A stretch of DNA of 64,000 bases from Streptomyces decoyicus (GTDB lineage Bacteria; Actinomycetota; Actinomycetes; Streptomycetales; Streptomycetaceae). The notes beneath the pieces were generated by a model. The model was not told where the DNA came from. It worked only from the letters and a program-made list of their open reading frames with translations, and did no database searches. Location: NCBI RefSeq assembly GCF_019880305.1, contig NZ_CP082301.1, positions 682,001 to 746,000 of the forward strand, written 5' to 3'. Below are positions 52,212 to 60,788 of this stretch, in pieces. The position numbers and the translations under genes are program-made. Positions within the stretch are counted from its first letter, which is position 1; each line of letters opens with the position of its first letter.

Positions 52212-53543
52212 TCAGACCGCACCGGGCTCGGCCGGCCCCGCCCCCGGATGGTGGCGCAGACGCGCGGCGAGGACGGCGACATCGTCCTCGGCGTGCAGGC
52301 CGTCGAGGCGGAGCAGAACCTCGTCGAGCACCTCCGTCACGCCCGCCCCGGCAGGCATCCGCACCCCGGCCAGCCGGGCCAGCGAGGCGTCGATGTCTTC
52401 GCCGCGCCGCTCGACGAGACCGTCGGTGAACATCAGCAGAGTGTCGGCGGGGGTGAGGGTGCGGGAGACGAGTTCGTAGCCCCCGGCCCCGGTGCCCAGG
52501 GGCGGGCCGACGGGGACATCGACGAGGCCGGCGACGCCCTCACGGCTGAAGACCGCCGGAGGGAGGTGGCCCGCGCTGGCGAAGGCGGCGATCCCGCGCG
52601 CCGGATCGACCCGGGCCAGCAGACAGGCCGCCGGACGCCGGGACTCGTCCCCGGCCACGGCGGCGTCGAGTTGGCGCAGCACACGGTGCGGCGGCAGATC
52701 GGTGGAGGCGATATAGCGGAGGTGGGAGCGGTAGGCGTTCATGTCGACCGCCGCCTCGAGCCCGTGTCCCATGACGTCGCCCATGACCAGCAGGGTGCGC
52801 CCGTAGTGGAGCCGCACCGTCTCGAACCAGTCGCCGCCGACCAGGGCGTGGCCGCCGGAGGGCAGATAGCGGGTGGCGAGTTCGAGGTTGGGGTGCGGCC
52901 GGCCGGGCTCCGCGAGGAGCGCCCGTTGCAGGTCCATCGCCGTGCCCTGTACAGCGGCATAGCGGCGGGCCTGGGCGAGCTGGACGGCGGCGAGACGTGC
53001 CAGGTACTGCGCGGTGGCGGTCTCGTGCGCGGTGAAACTGCCGCCCGCGCGCAGGGCCAGCAGCACACCGTAGTGGCGGTCGTGCGCGACGAGCGGCACC
53101 GACAGTGCCCCGGCGGAGCGGCCGCCCGGCAAGGTGGCCGCCGAGGCGACGGGGAGCCCCTCGTCCAGCGCCCGCAGGGCGGCGGCCCCGCCCTCCGGCC
53201 CGCCCGCACCCTCGTCAGGGAACCGTGCTTCCAGCACCTTGACCAGGCCCGCCGTCGCCACCCGTCGCAGCGCCGCCGGGGAGGGGGGACGGGTCCCGCT
53301 GCCCTCGGTGAGCAGGTCCACCGCGGCGGCGTCACACAGGTGCCGGCACATGAAGCGGGACAGTTCGGCGCACGTGGTCTGCTCGTCCGAAGTGGTGCCG
53401 ATCTGCTCGGCGGCTTCCTCCATCGTGCGCAGACGGGCCAGTAGGCGTGCATGATCGGCTTCCGGATCCGCATCCGAGCCATCCCGGTTCGACAAGGTCA
53501 CCTCCAGGGCGCTGCGGCCCGCTTCCGGTGCGGCCCCGGCCAT
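52212..53543 (-). CDS. GAF-domain SpoIIE-type PP2C phosphatase (third of four)
   Basis: A 443-residue protein: a short leader, a GAF domain (about 45-195; ELSRFMCRHLCDAAAVDLLT to VQLAQARRY) and PP2C (about 215-430) with GGDWFETV, GDVMGHGLEAAVDM, FTDGLVERR and EDDVAVLA, all metal ligands kept. As in the other three, it is likely to reverse phosphorylation of an anti-anti-sigma factor. It stands alone, divergent from nothing and followed leftward by the DUF5685 gene after 440 bases. UppP lies upstream on the same strand 100 bases away. Confidence 0.9.
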   Translation of the reverse strand: MAGAAPEAGRSALEVTLSNRDGSDADPEADHARLLARLRTMEEAAEQIGTTSDEQTTCAELSRFMCRHLCDAAAVDLLTEGSGTRPPSPAALRRVATAGLVKVLEARFPDEGAGGPEGGAAALRALDEGLPVASAATLPGGRSAGALSVPLVAHDRHYGVLLALRAGGSFTAHETATAQYLARLAAVQLAQARRYAAVQGTAMDLQRALLAEPGRPHPNLELATRYLPSGGHALVGGDWFETVRLHYGRTLLVMGDVMGHGLEAAVDMNAYRSHLRYIASTDLPPHRVLRQLDAAVAGDESRRPAACLLARVDPARGIAAFASAGHLPPAVFSREGVAGLVDVPVGPPLGTGAGGYELVSRTLTPADTLLMFTDGLVERRGEDIDASLARLAGVRMPAGAGVTEVLDEVLLRLDGLHAEDDVAVLAARLRHHPGAGPAEPGAV

Positions 53544-53646
53544 GATCCGCCGCCCCGGCCCCCGGCAGCCTCACGGCCCGCCGCGGCCGGGGCGCCGGTC
53601 CTCCGTGCGGCGGAGGCCACGGCCCGTCGGACCCCTCCCGCGGGGG

Positions 53647-54480
53647 TCAGCTGAGTACGCCCGTGCCCAGCAGGCCGAAGAGGAGTGCGCCGACGAGGAT
53701 CCGGTAGATCACAAAGGAGTTGAAGGAGTGCTTGGCCACGAACTTCAGCAGCCAGGAGATCGAGGCGTAGGCGACGGCGAAGGAGACGACGGTGCCGATG
53801 GCCAGCGGCGCGACGGCGGCGCCGCTGCCGACGGCGTCCTTCAGCTCGTAGATACCGGCTCCGGTGAGGGCCGGGATGCCGAGGAAGAAGGAGAGGCGGG
53901 TGGCCGCGACGCGCTCCAGGTCCAGGATCAGGGCGGTGGACATCGTCGCGCCGGAGCGGGAGAAGCCGGGGAAGAGGAGGGCGAGGATCTGGGAGCAGCC
54001 GACCCACATGGCGTCCTTGAGCGAGGTGTCGTCCTCACCGCGCTTGTGGCGGCCCATCCGGTCGGCCGCCCACATCACGCCGCTGCCGATGATCAGCGAA
54101 CCGGCCACCACCCAGAGGGAGGCGAGGGGGCCTTCGATCAGGGGCTTGGCGGCCAGGCCGACGACGACGATCGGGATGGTGGCGTAGATCACCCACCAGG
54201 CGAACTTGTAGTCGTGGTGGTAGCGCTCCTCGCGATTGCGCAGTCCACGGAACCACGCGCCGACGATGCGCACGATGTCCTTGAGGAAGTAGACGAGCGC
54301 CGCGGCGATCGCGCCGACCTGGATGACGGCCGAGAAGCCGACCACGGTTCTGTCGTCGACGGGGATCCCCATCAGGCCTTCGGCAATCTTGAGGTGGCCG
54401 GTGGAGGACACCGGAAGGAACTCCGTCACCCCCTCGACGGCTCCGAGGACGACGGCTTGGCCGATGCTGATCGCGCTCAT
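53647..54480 (-). CDS. uppP: Undecaprenyl-diphosphatase (BacA type)
   Basis: A 277-residue protein with about eight membrane helices. The two active-site motifs of the BacA family are present: VLGAVEGVTEFLPVSSTGHL near the N-terminus and LLFPGFSRSGATMSTAL in the middle. It dephosphorylates undecaprenyl pyrophosphate on the outer face of the membrane to recycle the lipid carrier of peptidoglycan synthesis; overexpression gives bacitracin tolerance. ATG 54489 would add MEI and cannot be excluded. It is divergent from the small ORF and acyltransferase. The 408 bases between contain no gene that I can see. Confidence 0.94.
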   Translation of the reverse strand: MSAISIGQAVVLGAVEGVTEFLPVSSTGHLKIAEGLMGIPVDDRTVVGFSAVIQVGAIAAALVYFLKDIVRIVGAWFRGLRNREERYHHDYKFAWWVIYATIPIVVVGLAAKPLIEGPLASLWVVAGSLIIGSGVMWAADRMGRHKRGEDDTSLKDAMWVGCSQILALLFPGFSRSGATMSTALILDLERVAATRLSFFLGIPALTGAGIYELKDAVGSGAAVAPLAIGTVVSFAVAYASISWLLKFVAKHSFNSFVIYRILVGALLFGLLGTGVLS

Positions 54481-54888
54481 AATTTCCATTTCTGCGGACG
54501 GTGTGGCGTGCGGCGCGGGTGCGCCGCGGTGCGTATGCCTCGGCACACAGGTCGGTGAGCGACTGTACTGGGGGTGCGCCGGCCGGCCGGAAGGGCCTCG
54601 CGGGCCGCCGCGGTACCGGCCCGGCCGGTCGGTGGGCGGCCGTCGCGGGGCGCTCGGCCCGGCGAGCCGGGCCGGGGAGACGGGCCGGGGAGACGGCAAC
54701 TGCCGCGGGCCCGGGTGGCGGAGGGCCACCGGGATTCGGTACGGATGAACACGGCTGAACGGTGCCCGTGACCGGCGACGTATAGACGAACAGGGGGCGG
54801 ACACCTGGACACCGGGCCATGTCGTCAACCCCACGCCTTGTAGGGTCCTTCACCCGTCCCGCACCCCATCCACATAAGGAGAGCCAGG

Positions 54889-54981
54889 ATGCCGCTTGCC
54901 ATGACCGTCACGGTTGTTGCCCCCACCACCACAGGGAGAAGGTCCCGGCGGCCCACCGACCACTGGGAGGCCGTGTCGTGA
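54889..54981 (+). CDS. 30-residue small ORF translationally coupled to the acyltransferase
   Basis: ATG 54889 has AAGGAGA 6 bases upstream, the best ribosome binding site nearby. The 30 residues begin MPLAMTVTVVAPTTT, continue with a GRRSRRP stretch and end DHWEAVS. The TGA stop overlaps the GTG start of the acyltransferase (GTGA, 54978-54981). The first half is hydrophobic to neutral and the middle basic. It may be a leader peptide whose translation opens the acyltransferase start, or a small membrane-active protein. I do not recognise a family. Confidence 0.6.
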   Translation: MPLAMTVTVVAPTTTGRRSRRPTDHWEAVS

Positions 54982-56129
54982 CACCTCTTCTCCGCTCCGC
55001 CTCCCCGCAGGACATCGCCCGGCCACCCTCCGCCGAACGGCCCGCCGTCGCCGCGCGCTCCCCCGCCGCCGTGGCCAAGCCGGGGCCGCCGGCCCCGGTA
55101 AAACCCCGCGACGCGTTCTTCGACAACGCCAAATACCTGGCGATCGTGCTGGTGGCACTGGGCCACGCCTGGGAGCCGCTCTACGCGGGCAGCCGCAGTG
55201 CGGCCGCGCTCTACATCTTCGTCTACGCGTTCCATATGCCGGCATTCATCGTCATATCCGGCTATTTCTCCCGCAGTTTCGATATGCGCCGCGACCGGCT
55301 ACAGCGGCTGGTCACCGGAGTCGCCGTCCCGTTCATCCTCTTCCAGACGGCCTATGCGCTGTTCCGGTACTGGGCCGGCGACATACCGAGCTTCACGGTC
55401 GACCTGCTGGACCCGTGGTTCGTCACCTGGTTCCTGGCCGCCCTGTTCATCTGGCGGCTCACCGCACCGCTGTGGCGGATCGTACGGTGGCCGGTGCCCC
55501 TGGCCCTCGCGATCGCCCTGGCGGCCTCCGTGTCCCCGGAGATCAGCAGCGACCTGGACATGCAACGGGTCCTGCAATTCCTGCCGTTCTTCGTCCTCGG
55601 CATGTGCCTGAAGGCGGAGCACTTCAACCTCGTGCGCTGCTGGGCGGCGCGCATTGCCGCGGTGCCCGTCCTCGCGGCCGCGCTGGCCTTCGCGTACTGG
55701 GCCGAGCCGCGCATGAACGACGCATGGTTCTACCACACCGACAGCGCTCAGAAGCTGGGGGTTCCGTGGTGGTGCGGGGTGCTGATGCAACTGGCCATGT
55801 TCGGCTGCTCGCTGGTCCTCACGGCCTGTTTCCTGGCCTGGGTGCCGGGCCGCCGGACGTGGTGCACCGTACTCGGCGCCGGCACACTCTACGGCTATCT
55901 GCTGCACGCCTTCCTCGCCAAGGCCTCCCGCTGGTGGGACTGGTACGACGCCGACTGGGTCCACACCCCCTGGGGCGCCGTCGCCATCACGCTCCTCGCC
56001 GGGGCGATCGTGACGCTGCTGTGCACACCACCGGTCCAACGTGCCCTGCGCTTCGCCATGGAGCCGAAGATGAAGTGGGCCTTCAGAGAGGAACCCTCCC
56101 CCGGTGCGCCGCGAGGCCGTGCGACATGA
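54978..56129 (+). CDS. Acyltransferase-3-family membrane protein
   Basis: A 383-residue protein from GTG 54978, with GGGAGG 7 bases before it. After a disordered leader, ten hydrophobic helices begin at about residue 40: DAFFDNAKYLAIVLVALGHAW, with the conserved His, then YAFHMPAFIVISGYFSRSF, a signature of the fucose-4-O-acetylase-like branch of Acyl_transf_3. These enzymes move acetyl or other acyl groups onto sugars or cell-surface polymers. The acceptor is unknown. It overlaps a 30-codon ORF by 4 bases. Confidence 0.9.
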   Translation: MTPLLRSASPQDIARPPSAERPAVAARSPAAVAKPGPPAPVKPRDAFFDNAKYLAIVLVALGHAWEPLYAGSRSAAALYIFVYAFHMPAFIVISGYFSRSFDMRRDRLQRLVTGVAVPFILFQTAYALFRYWAGDIPSFTVDLLDPWFVTWFLAALFIWRLTAPLWRIVRWPVPLALAIALAASVSPEISSDLDMQRVLQFLPFFVLGMCLKAEHFNLVRCWAARIAAVPVLAAALAFAYWAEPRMNDAWFYHTDSAQKLGVPWWCGVLMQLAMFGCSLVLTACFLAWVPGRRTWCTVLGAGTLYGYLLHAFLAKASRWWDWYDADWVHTPWGAVAITLLAGAIVTLLCTPPVQRALRFAMEPKMKWAFREEPSPGAPRGRAT

Positions 56130-56245
56130 CGACACCGGGGCTCGGGTGACCGTGGCCGTTGCCGTGGCGGCGGCAGCACTCCGGCCGCCGCCCGGATCGG
56201 CATGCTCGGAGACCGGGAGCCCCACGCCTGCACCCCTGCCTCACC

Positions 56246-56264
56246 GTCTACACCACGTGTAGAC
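56246..56264. promoter_or_regulatory. GTCTACAC-N3-GTGTAGAC palindrome before the PucR-type gene
   Basis: GTCTACAC (56246-56253), CAC, GTGTAGAC (56257-56264), exact. It lies 124 bases before the regulator start in an A/T-richer patch, with a TATTC just after. This is a good candidate operator of a TetR- or GntR-like protein, or of the PucR-type protein itself. Confidence 0.5.
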
Positions 56265-56387
56265 ATATTCCGGCGGCACCGCTTCCACCACGGCCCCGAT
56301 CGCCCTGCCGGATAGCATCAGTACTGTGGGCATGGCTCATACGCGCGGTGGTGGCTCACCTTGGGCCGGTCGAATGCTTGACGTGAC

Positions 56388-58094
56388 GTGATCGGAAGTG
56401 CCTGCGAGATGGCCAGCAGCCGTATGAGCCCAGGCCACCCGGACCCGGCAGAGGCACCGATCATGGATCCAGCTGCGGCGGCACCGCCACCCCCGACCGG
56501 AATCAGCCTGCGCCAGCTGCTGTTGTCGCTGGGCGATCCCCTGGTGGAGCTACAGGCCGCGCCCGCCGGACTGGACGTGGAGATCCGCAGCGTCGCGCTG
56601 CTGGACCCGGAGGATCCGCCGATCACCCGCCCCGGTGAGCTGGTCCTCGCGATAGGGGCACGCGGCCGCGCCGCATTCCCCGCGCTGCGGGCCGGCGGGC
56701 GCGACGGAGCCGCCGCCGTCGCGGTCAAGCTGGACACTCCCGGACAGGCCGAGGCGCTCAGTGCGACCGCTGCCGAGGCGGGCATCGCGCTGCTGTCCGT
56801 ACGGAGCGAGGCGCGCTGGGAGCAGGTGGACGCGCTGGCCCGCGCGGCGCTGGAGAGCCTGCCGCGGGGGCGCCCCGGCGAGGGGCCCGAGGAGGGCGAC
56901 CTCTTCTCGCTCGCCCAGACCACCGCGATCCTCACCGGCGGCATCGTCAGCATCGAGGACACCGCCAACCGCGTACTGGCCTACTCCCGCTCCGCCGACT
57001 CCGACGAGGTCGACGATCTGCGGCGGCTGTCCATCCTGGGCTGGCAGGGCCCGGAGGCCTATCTGGCGCGGCTGCGGAAGTGGGGCGTGTTCCAGCGGCT
57101 GCGCGCCTCCGACGAGGTGATCCGGATCGAGGCCCACGCCGAGCTGGGCATCCGCCGCCGGCTCGCGGTGGCCATCCGGTCCGGCGAACGGCAGCTGGGC
57201 ACCATCTGGGTGCAGGAGGGCTCGGCGCCGCTGACCGAGCAGTCGGACCAGGCGCTGCTGGGCGCGGCCCGGGTCGCCGCGCTCCACCTCGTACGCCGCC
57301 GCCGCGAGCTCTCCGCGGACCTGACACTGACCCGTACGCTCGCGGCCGGGCTGCTGGAAGGCAGCACCGGACCCCAGCCGCTGGCCGGCCATCTGGCCCT
57401 GGACGCGGGCCGCCCGGCCGCCGTCCTGGGCTTCTCGTACGGGGCCACCGAGGCCACCCTGCCGGAGCTGACCCGCGCCGAGGTCAGCAACCTGATCTCG
57501 GTGCACACCGCCGCCCGGCACCGCAGCGCCCTGGTCACCCAGATCGACTCGCGGATCTATGTGCTGCTGCCGCAGCTGCCGCGCAGCATCGACGCCGGCA
57601 CGCTGCGCGGCTGGGGGCAGGCGATCACCGAGGCCGCCCGACGGCACCTGGGCCTGTCGTTGCGCGGGTCCGTCGGCTGCATCGTGCCGGGGCTCGGAGA
57701 GGTTCCCGAATCGCGCCGGGAGGCGGACCGGATCCTCGACGCCATGGTGGGCGCCGGCGTCACCACCACGGTCGCCGCGCTGCCGGACATCCAGGCCGAG
57801 GTGCTCGTCAGCGAAGTGCTGACGCTGCTCTCCGCGCACCCCGAGATGCGCGACCCCCGGCTGACCGCTCTGGTCACTCACGACAGCCGCAGCCAGGGGC
57901 AGTTGGCCGAGTCCGTGCTCGCCTATCTGAACTCGTTCGGCGATGTCCGGGCGGCCGCCGCAGAACTGCATGTGCACCCCAACACGCTGCGCTACCGGAT
58001 CCGCCGGGCCGAGGAGTTGACCGGTCTCGATCTCAGCCGTCCGGATCAGCGGCTGCTGGCCATGCTCCAGCTGCGGCTGCCGCCCGCCCCCTGA
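56388..58094 (+). CDS. PucR/CdaR-type transcriptional regulator
   Basis: A 568-residue protein. Residues 40-160 are the N-terminal PucR-type domain (ISLRQLLLSLGDPLVELQAA), a GGDEF-like or GAF-like middle follows to about 470, and the C-terminus is the PucR HTH_30 domain with LLAESVLAYLNSFGDVRAAA-type text: QLAESVLAYLNSFGDVRAAA then LHVHPNTLRYRIRRAEELTG. Such proteins regulate purine, amino-acid or sugar-acid catabolism. GTG 56388 and ATG 56463 are both possible starts. A 16-bp inverted repeat follows the gene at 58170-58216. No catabolic operon adjoins it. Confidence 0.9.
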   Translation: MIGSACEMASSRMSPGHPDPAEAPIMDPAAAAPPPPTGISLRQLLLSLGDPLVELQAAPAGLDVEIRSVALLDPEDPPITRPGELVLAIGARGRAAFPALRAGGRDGAAAVAVKLDTPGQAEALSATAAEAGIALLSVRSEARWEQVDALARAALESLPRGRPGEGPEEGDLFSLAQTTAILTGGIVSIEDTANRVLAYSRSADSDEVDDLRRLSILGWQGPEAYLARLRKWGVFQRLRASDEVIRIEAHAELGIRRRLAVAIRSGERQLGTIWVQEGSAPLTEQSDQALLGAARVAALHLVRRRRELSADLTLTRTLAAGLLEGSTGPQPLAGHLALDAGRPAAVLGFSYGATEATLPELTRAEVSNLISVHTAARHRSALVTQIDSRIYVLLPQLPRSIDAGTLRGWGQAITEAARRHLGLSLRGSVGCIVPGLGEVPESRREADRILDAMVGAGVTTTVAALPDIQAEVLVSEVLTLLSAHPEMRDPRLTALVTHDSRSQGQLAESVLAYLNSFGDVRAAAAELHVHPNTLRYRIRRAEELTGLDLSRPDQRLLAMLQLRLPPAP

Positions 58095-58169
58095 GCCGGA
58101 GCGCGGCGCCCGACGGTGCGGCCGCCGGACCTCATCGGCCGAGGGCACGGCGTCCCCCTGCCGTCTCGC

Positions 58170-58216
58170 CGTGGACCAACGGCGGCCCGGACCGCACGCA
58201 CCGCCGTTGGTCCACG
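58170..58216. terminator. 16-bp perfect inverted repeat after the PucR-type gene
   Basis: CGTGGACCAACGGCGG (58170-58185), 15 bases, and its exact complement (58201-58216). It lies 76 bases after the stop and 49 before the next gene. The long loop and closeness to the next start also allow an operator reading. Confidence 0.6.
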
Positions 58217-58264
58217 ATTCTCCTAAACTGGGCGATATTGCTCCATTGAGCTGACGGGCTGGCG

Positions 58265-60742
58265 ATGATGACATCGGAGAATGCCCTGCCGGGCGGGTCG
58301 GACCGCGCTTGGGACATGGCGCAGTCCGCGACGGCCGAAGTGGACGGACAGGGGCTGGTCGTGGCCTGGACCCGGGCGGCGGAGCGGCTGCTCGGCTATC
58401 CGGCCGAGGAGGTCCTCCACCGGCCCGCGGCGGAGCTGCTGGCGATGCCCGGCGACGAGGCCCGGGTGGCCGCCGTGGCCCGGTGGTGCCGGTCGGGGGA
58501 CGGCTGGGGCGGATCGGTGGCGGCGCGCCACCGCGACGGCCGGGATCTCCAGCTGGCGGTGCAGGTCACGCCCCTGCTCGACGGCTCCGCCCACGAACGG
58601 TGGTCCGTCCTCGCCCTGGAGGAGTGGCGGCTGCCGGGCGGCGGTGTGAACCAGCTGATGCTCGAACCGTTCCTGGCGCATGCGCCGGTCGGCATGGCGG
58701 TACTGGACACCGGTCTGCGCTACGTCTGGGTGAACGACGTACTGGAGCGCCTGGTCCCCCTCGACCGGCGGCTGGGGAAGAGGGTGACGAAGGTGCTGCC
58801 GAAGCTGGAGGCCGAGGCGTTCGAGGAGCGGATGCAGCGGGTCCTGAAGAGCGGGGATCCGGTGCTGGACTACGAATTCCGCAGCCCCACCTACGCGGAC
58901 CCCCACCAGGAGCGCGCCTACTCGGCGTCCTTCTTCGTGCTGGAGGACCCCCGGGGCCGTCGTATCGGCGTCTGGTACATGGTCATCGACGTCACCGAAC
59001 GCTGGCGGGCCCAGGAGCGCCTGGCCCTGCTGAACGACGCCAGCGTGCGTATCGGCAGCACGCTGGACGTCACCCGCACCGCCCAGGAGCTGGCCGATGT
59101 CGCCGTGCCGGCGCTCGCCGACTTCGTCGCCGTCGACCTGCTGGATTCGGTCCTGAGGGGTGCGGAGCCGGTCCCCGGGCCGGTCGACAGCACCCCCACC
59201 ATGCGCCGCTCCGGTCAGCAGTCGGTCCACGAGGGCTGCCCGGAGGCCGGCCTGGCCGTCGGGGAAGCCGTCCAGCGTTCCCCGTCGTCGCCCATCGCCC
59301 GCTGTCTGCTCACGGGCGAGTCCCTGGTGGAGCCGGTCCTGGACTTCGCCACCAGCTCCTGGGTCACCGAGGACCCGGTCCGCGCCGCCGTGATCCGCGC
59401 CTTCGGATTCCGCTCGGTGATGGTGGCACCGGTACAGGCCCGGGGCATCACCCTGGGCGCGGCGACCTTCTTCCGCTCCCGCCGTCTGGGGCCCTTCGTG
59501 GCGGACGACGTCCAGCTCGCCGAAGAGCTCGTCGCCCGGGCCGCGGTGTGTGTCGACAACGCGCGCCGCTTCACCCGCGAGCACACCGCGGCCCGGGTCA
59601 TGCAGCAGAACCTGCTGCCGCACGAGCTGACCGGCGGATCCGCGCTGGAGGTGGCGTCGTGGTACTTCCCGGCGGATGCCCCCAGCGGTGTGGGCGGCGA
59701 CTGGTTCGATGTGATCCCGCTGTCCGGGGCGCGGGTCGCCCTGGTCGTCGGGGACGTGGTCGGACACGGCATCAACGCCGCGGCCACCATGGGGCGGCTG
59801 CGTACCGCCGTACGCACCCTGGCCAACCTGGATCTGCCGCCCGATGAGCTGCTGGCCCGGCTGGACGACCTGGTCATCGGCCTGGTGAAGACGCACCGCA
59901 CCGATCCGCCGGCGGACGCCGGGAATCCGAGCGTGGCCTCGACGTTCATGGGGGCCACCTGCCTGTACGCCGTGTACGACCCGGTCAGCAGGCGGTGCAG
60001 CATGGCGCGGGCCAGTCATCTGCCACCGCTGATCGTCGGCCCCGGCGGTGCGGTGGAGTGCCCCGACGTGCCTGCCGGACCGCCGCTCGGCCTCGGGACG
60101 CTGCCCTTTGAATCCGTTGAACTGGAACTGGCCGAGGGCAGTCTGATCGCGCTCTACACCAACGGGCTGATCGAGACCTGCGACCGGGACATCGGTGTCG
60201 GGCTGTCCCGGCTGAGCGGCGCCCTCGCGGTGCCCGGCCGGACGCTCAAGGAGGTCGGCGGGAATGTGGTCAAGGCTCTGATGACCGGCCCGCCGTCCGA
60301 TGACGCCGCGCTGCTCCTCGCCCGGACGCACGCCCTGGACGCGCATCAGGTCGCCTCCTGGGACCTGTCCACCGACCCGGCCGTGGTCGGCAGCGCCCGC
60401 GCCCTGGCCGGCCGGCAGCTGTCGGAGTGGGGCCTTGACGAGCTGCTGTTCACCACGGAGCTGATCGTCAGCGAACTGGTCACCAACGCCATCCGCCACG
60501 GCACCGGTCCGATCACCCTGCGCCTGATCCGGCAGGACGCCCTGATCTGCGAGGTCTCCGACGCCAGCAGCACCTCGCCGCGGCTGCGCCACGCCCGGAC
60601 CACCGACGAGGGCGGGCGCGGGCTGTTCATCGTCGCGCAGCTCACCCGGCGGTGGGGCACCCGCTACACACCGATCGGCAAGATCATCTGGACCGAGCAG
60701 AGCATGCCGTCCGACACCGGCCCCTCCGACGGAGCGGACTGA
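58265..60742 (+). CDS. PAS-PAS-GAF-PP2C-HATPase fusion, sigma-regulatory type (fourth PP2C)
   Basis: An 825-residue protein from ATG 58265. Domains: PAS (about 18-110), PAS (about 125-245), GAF (about 255-440), SpoIIE-type PP2C (about 455-665), and a C-terminal anti-sigma-type HATPase (about 690-815; LIVSELVTNAIRHG with the N box and GRGLFIVAQLTRRWG with the G box). So kinase and phosphatase halves of a partner switch sit in one chain. The metal motif normally YTDG reads YTNG, with Asn633 replacing Asp, so the phosphatase may be weak. The other motifs GGDWFDVI, GDVVGHGINAA and DDAALLL are kept. Confidence 0.92.
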   Translation: MMTSENALPGGSDRAWDMAQSATAEVDGQGLVVAWTRAAERLLGYPAEEVLHRPAAELLAMPGDEARVAAVARWCRSGDGWGGSVAARHRDGRDLQLAVQVTPLLDGSAHERWSVLALEEWRLPGGGVNQLMLEPFLAHAPVGMAVLDTGLRYVWVNDVLERLVPLDRRLGKRVTKVLPKLEAEAFEERMQRVLKSGDPVLDYEFRSPTYADPHQERAYSASFFVLEDPRGRRIGVWYMVIDVTERWRAQERLALLNDASVRIGSTLDVTRTAQELADVAVPALADFVAVDLLDSVLRGAEPVPGPVDSTPTMRRSGQQSVHEGCPEAGLAVGEAVQRSPSSPIARCLLTGESLVEPVLDFATSSWVTEDPVRAAVIRAFGFRSVMVAPVQARGITLGAATFFRSRRLGPFVADDVQLAEELVARAAVCVDNARRFTREHTAARVMQQNLLPHELTGGSALEVASWYFPADAPSGVGGDWFDVIPLSGARVALVVGDVVGHGINAAATMGRLRTAVRTLANLDLPPDELLARLDDLVIGLVKTHRTDPPADAGNPSVASTFMGATCLYAVYDPVSRRCSMARASHLPPLIVGPGGAVECPDVPAGPPLGLGTLPFESVELELAEGSLIALYTNGLIETCDRDIGVGLSRLSGALAVPGRTLKEVGGNVVKALMTGPPSDDAALLLARTHALDAHQVASWDLSTDPAVVGSARALAGRQLSEWGLDELLFTTELIVSELVTNAIRHGTGPITLRLIRQDALICEVSDASSTSPRLRHARTTDEGGRGLFIVAQLTRRWGTRYTPIGKIIWTEQSMPSDTGPSDGAD

Positions 60743-60788
60743 GCCCGGATCGTACGAGGACCGGGCGGACGCCTCCGGGGCACCGGCC

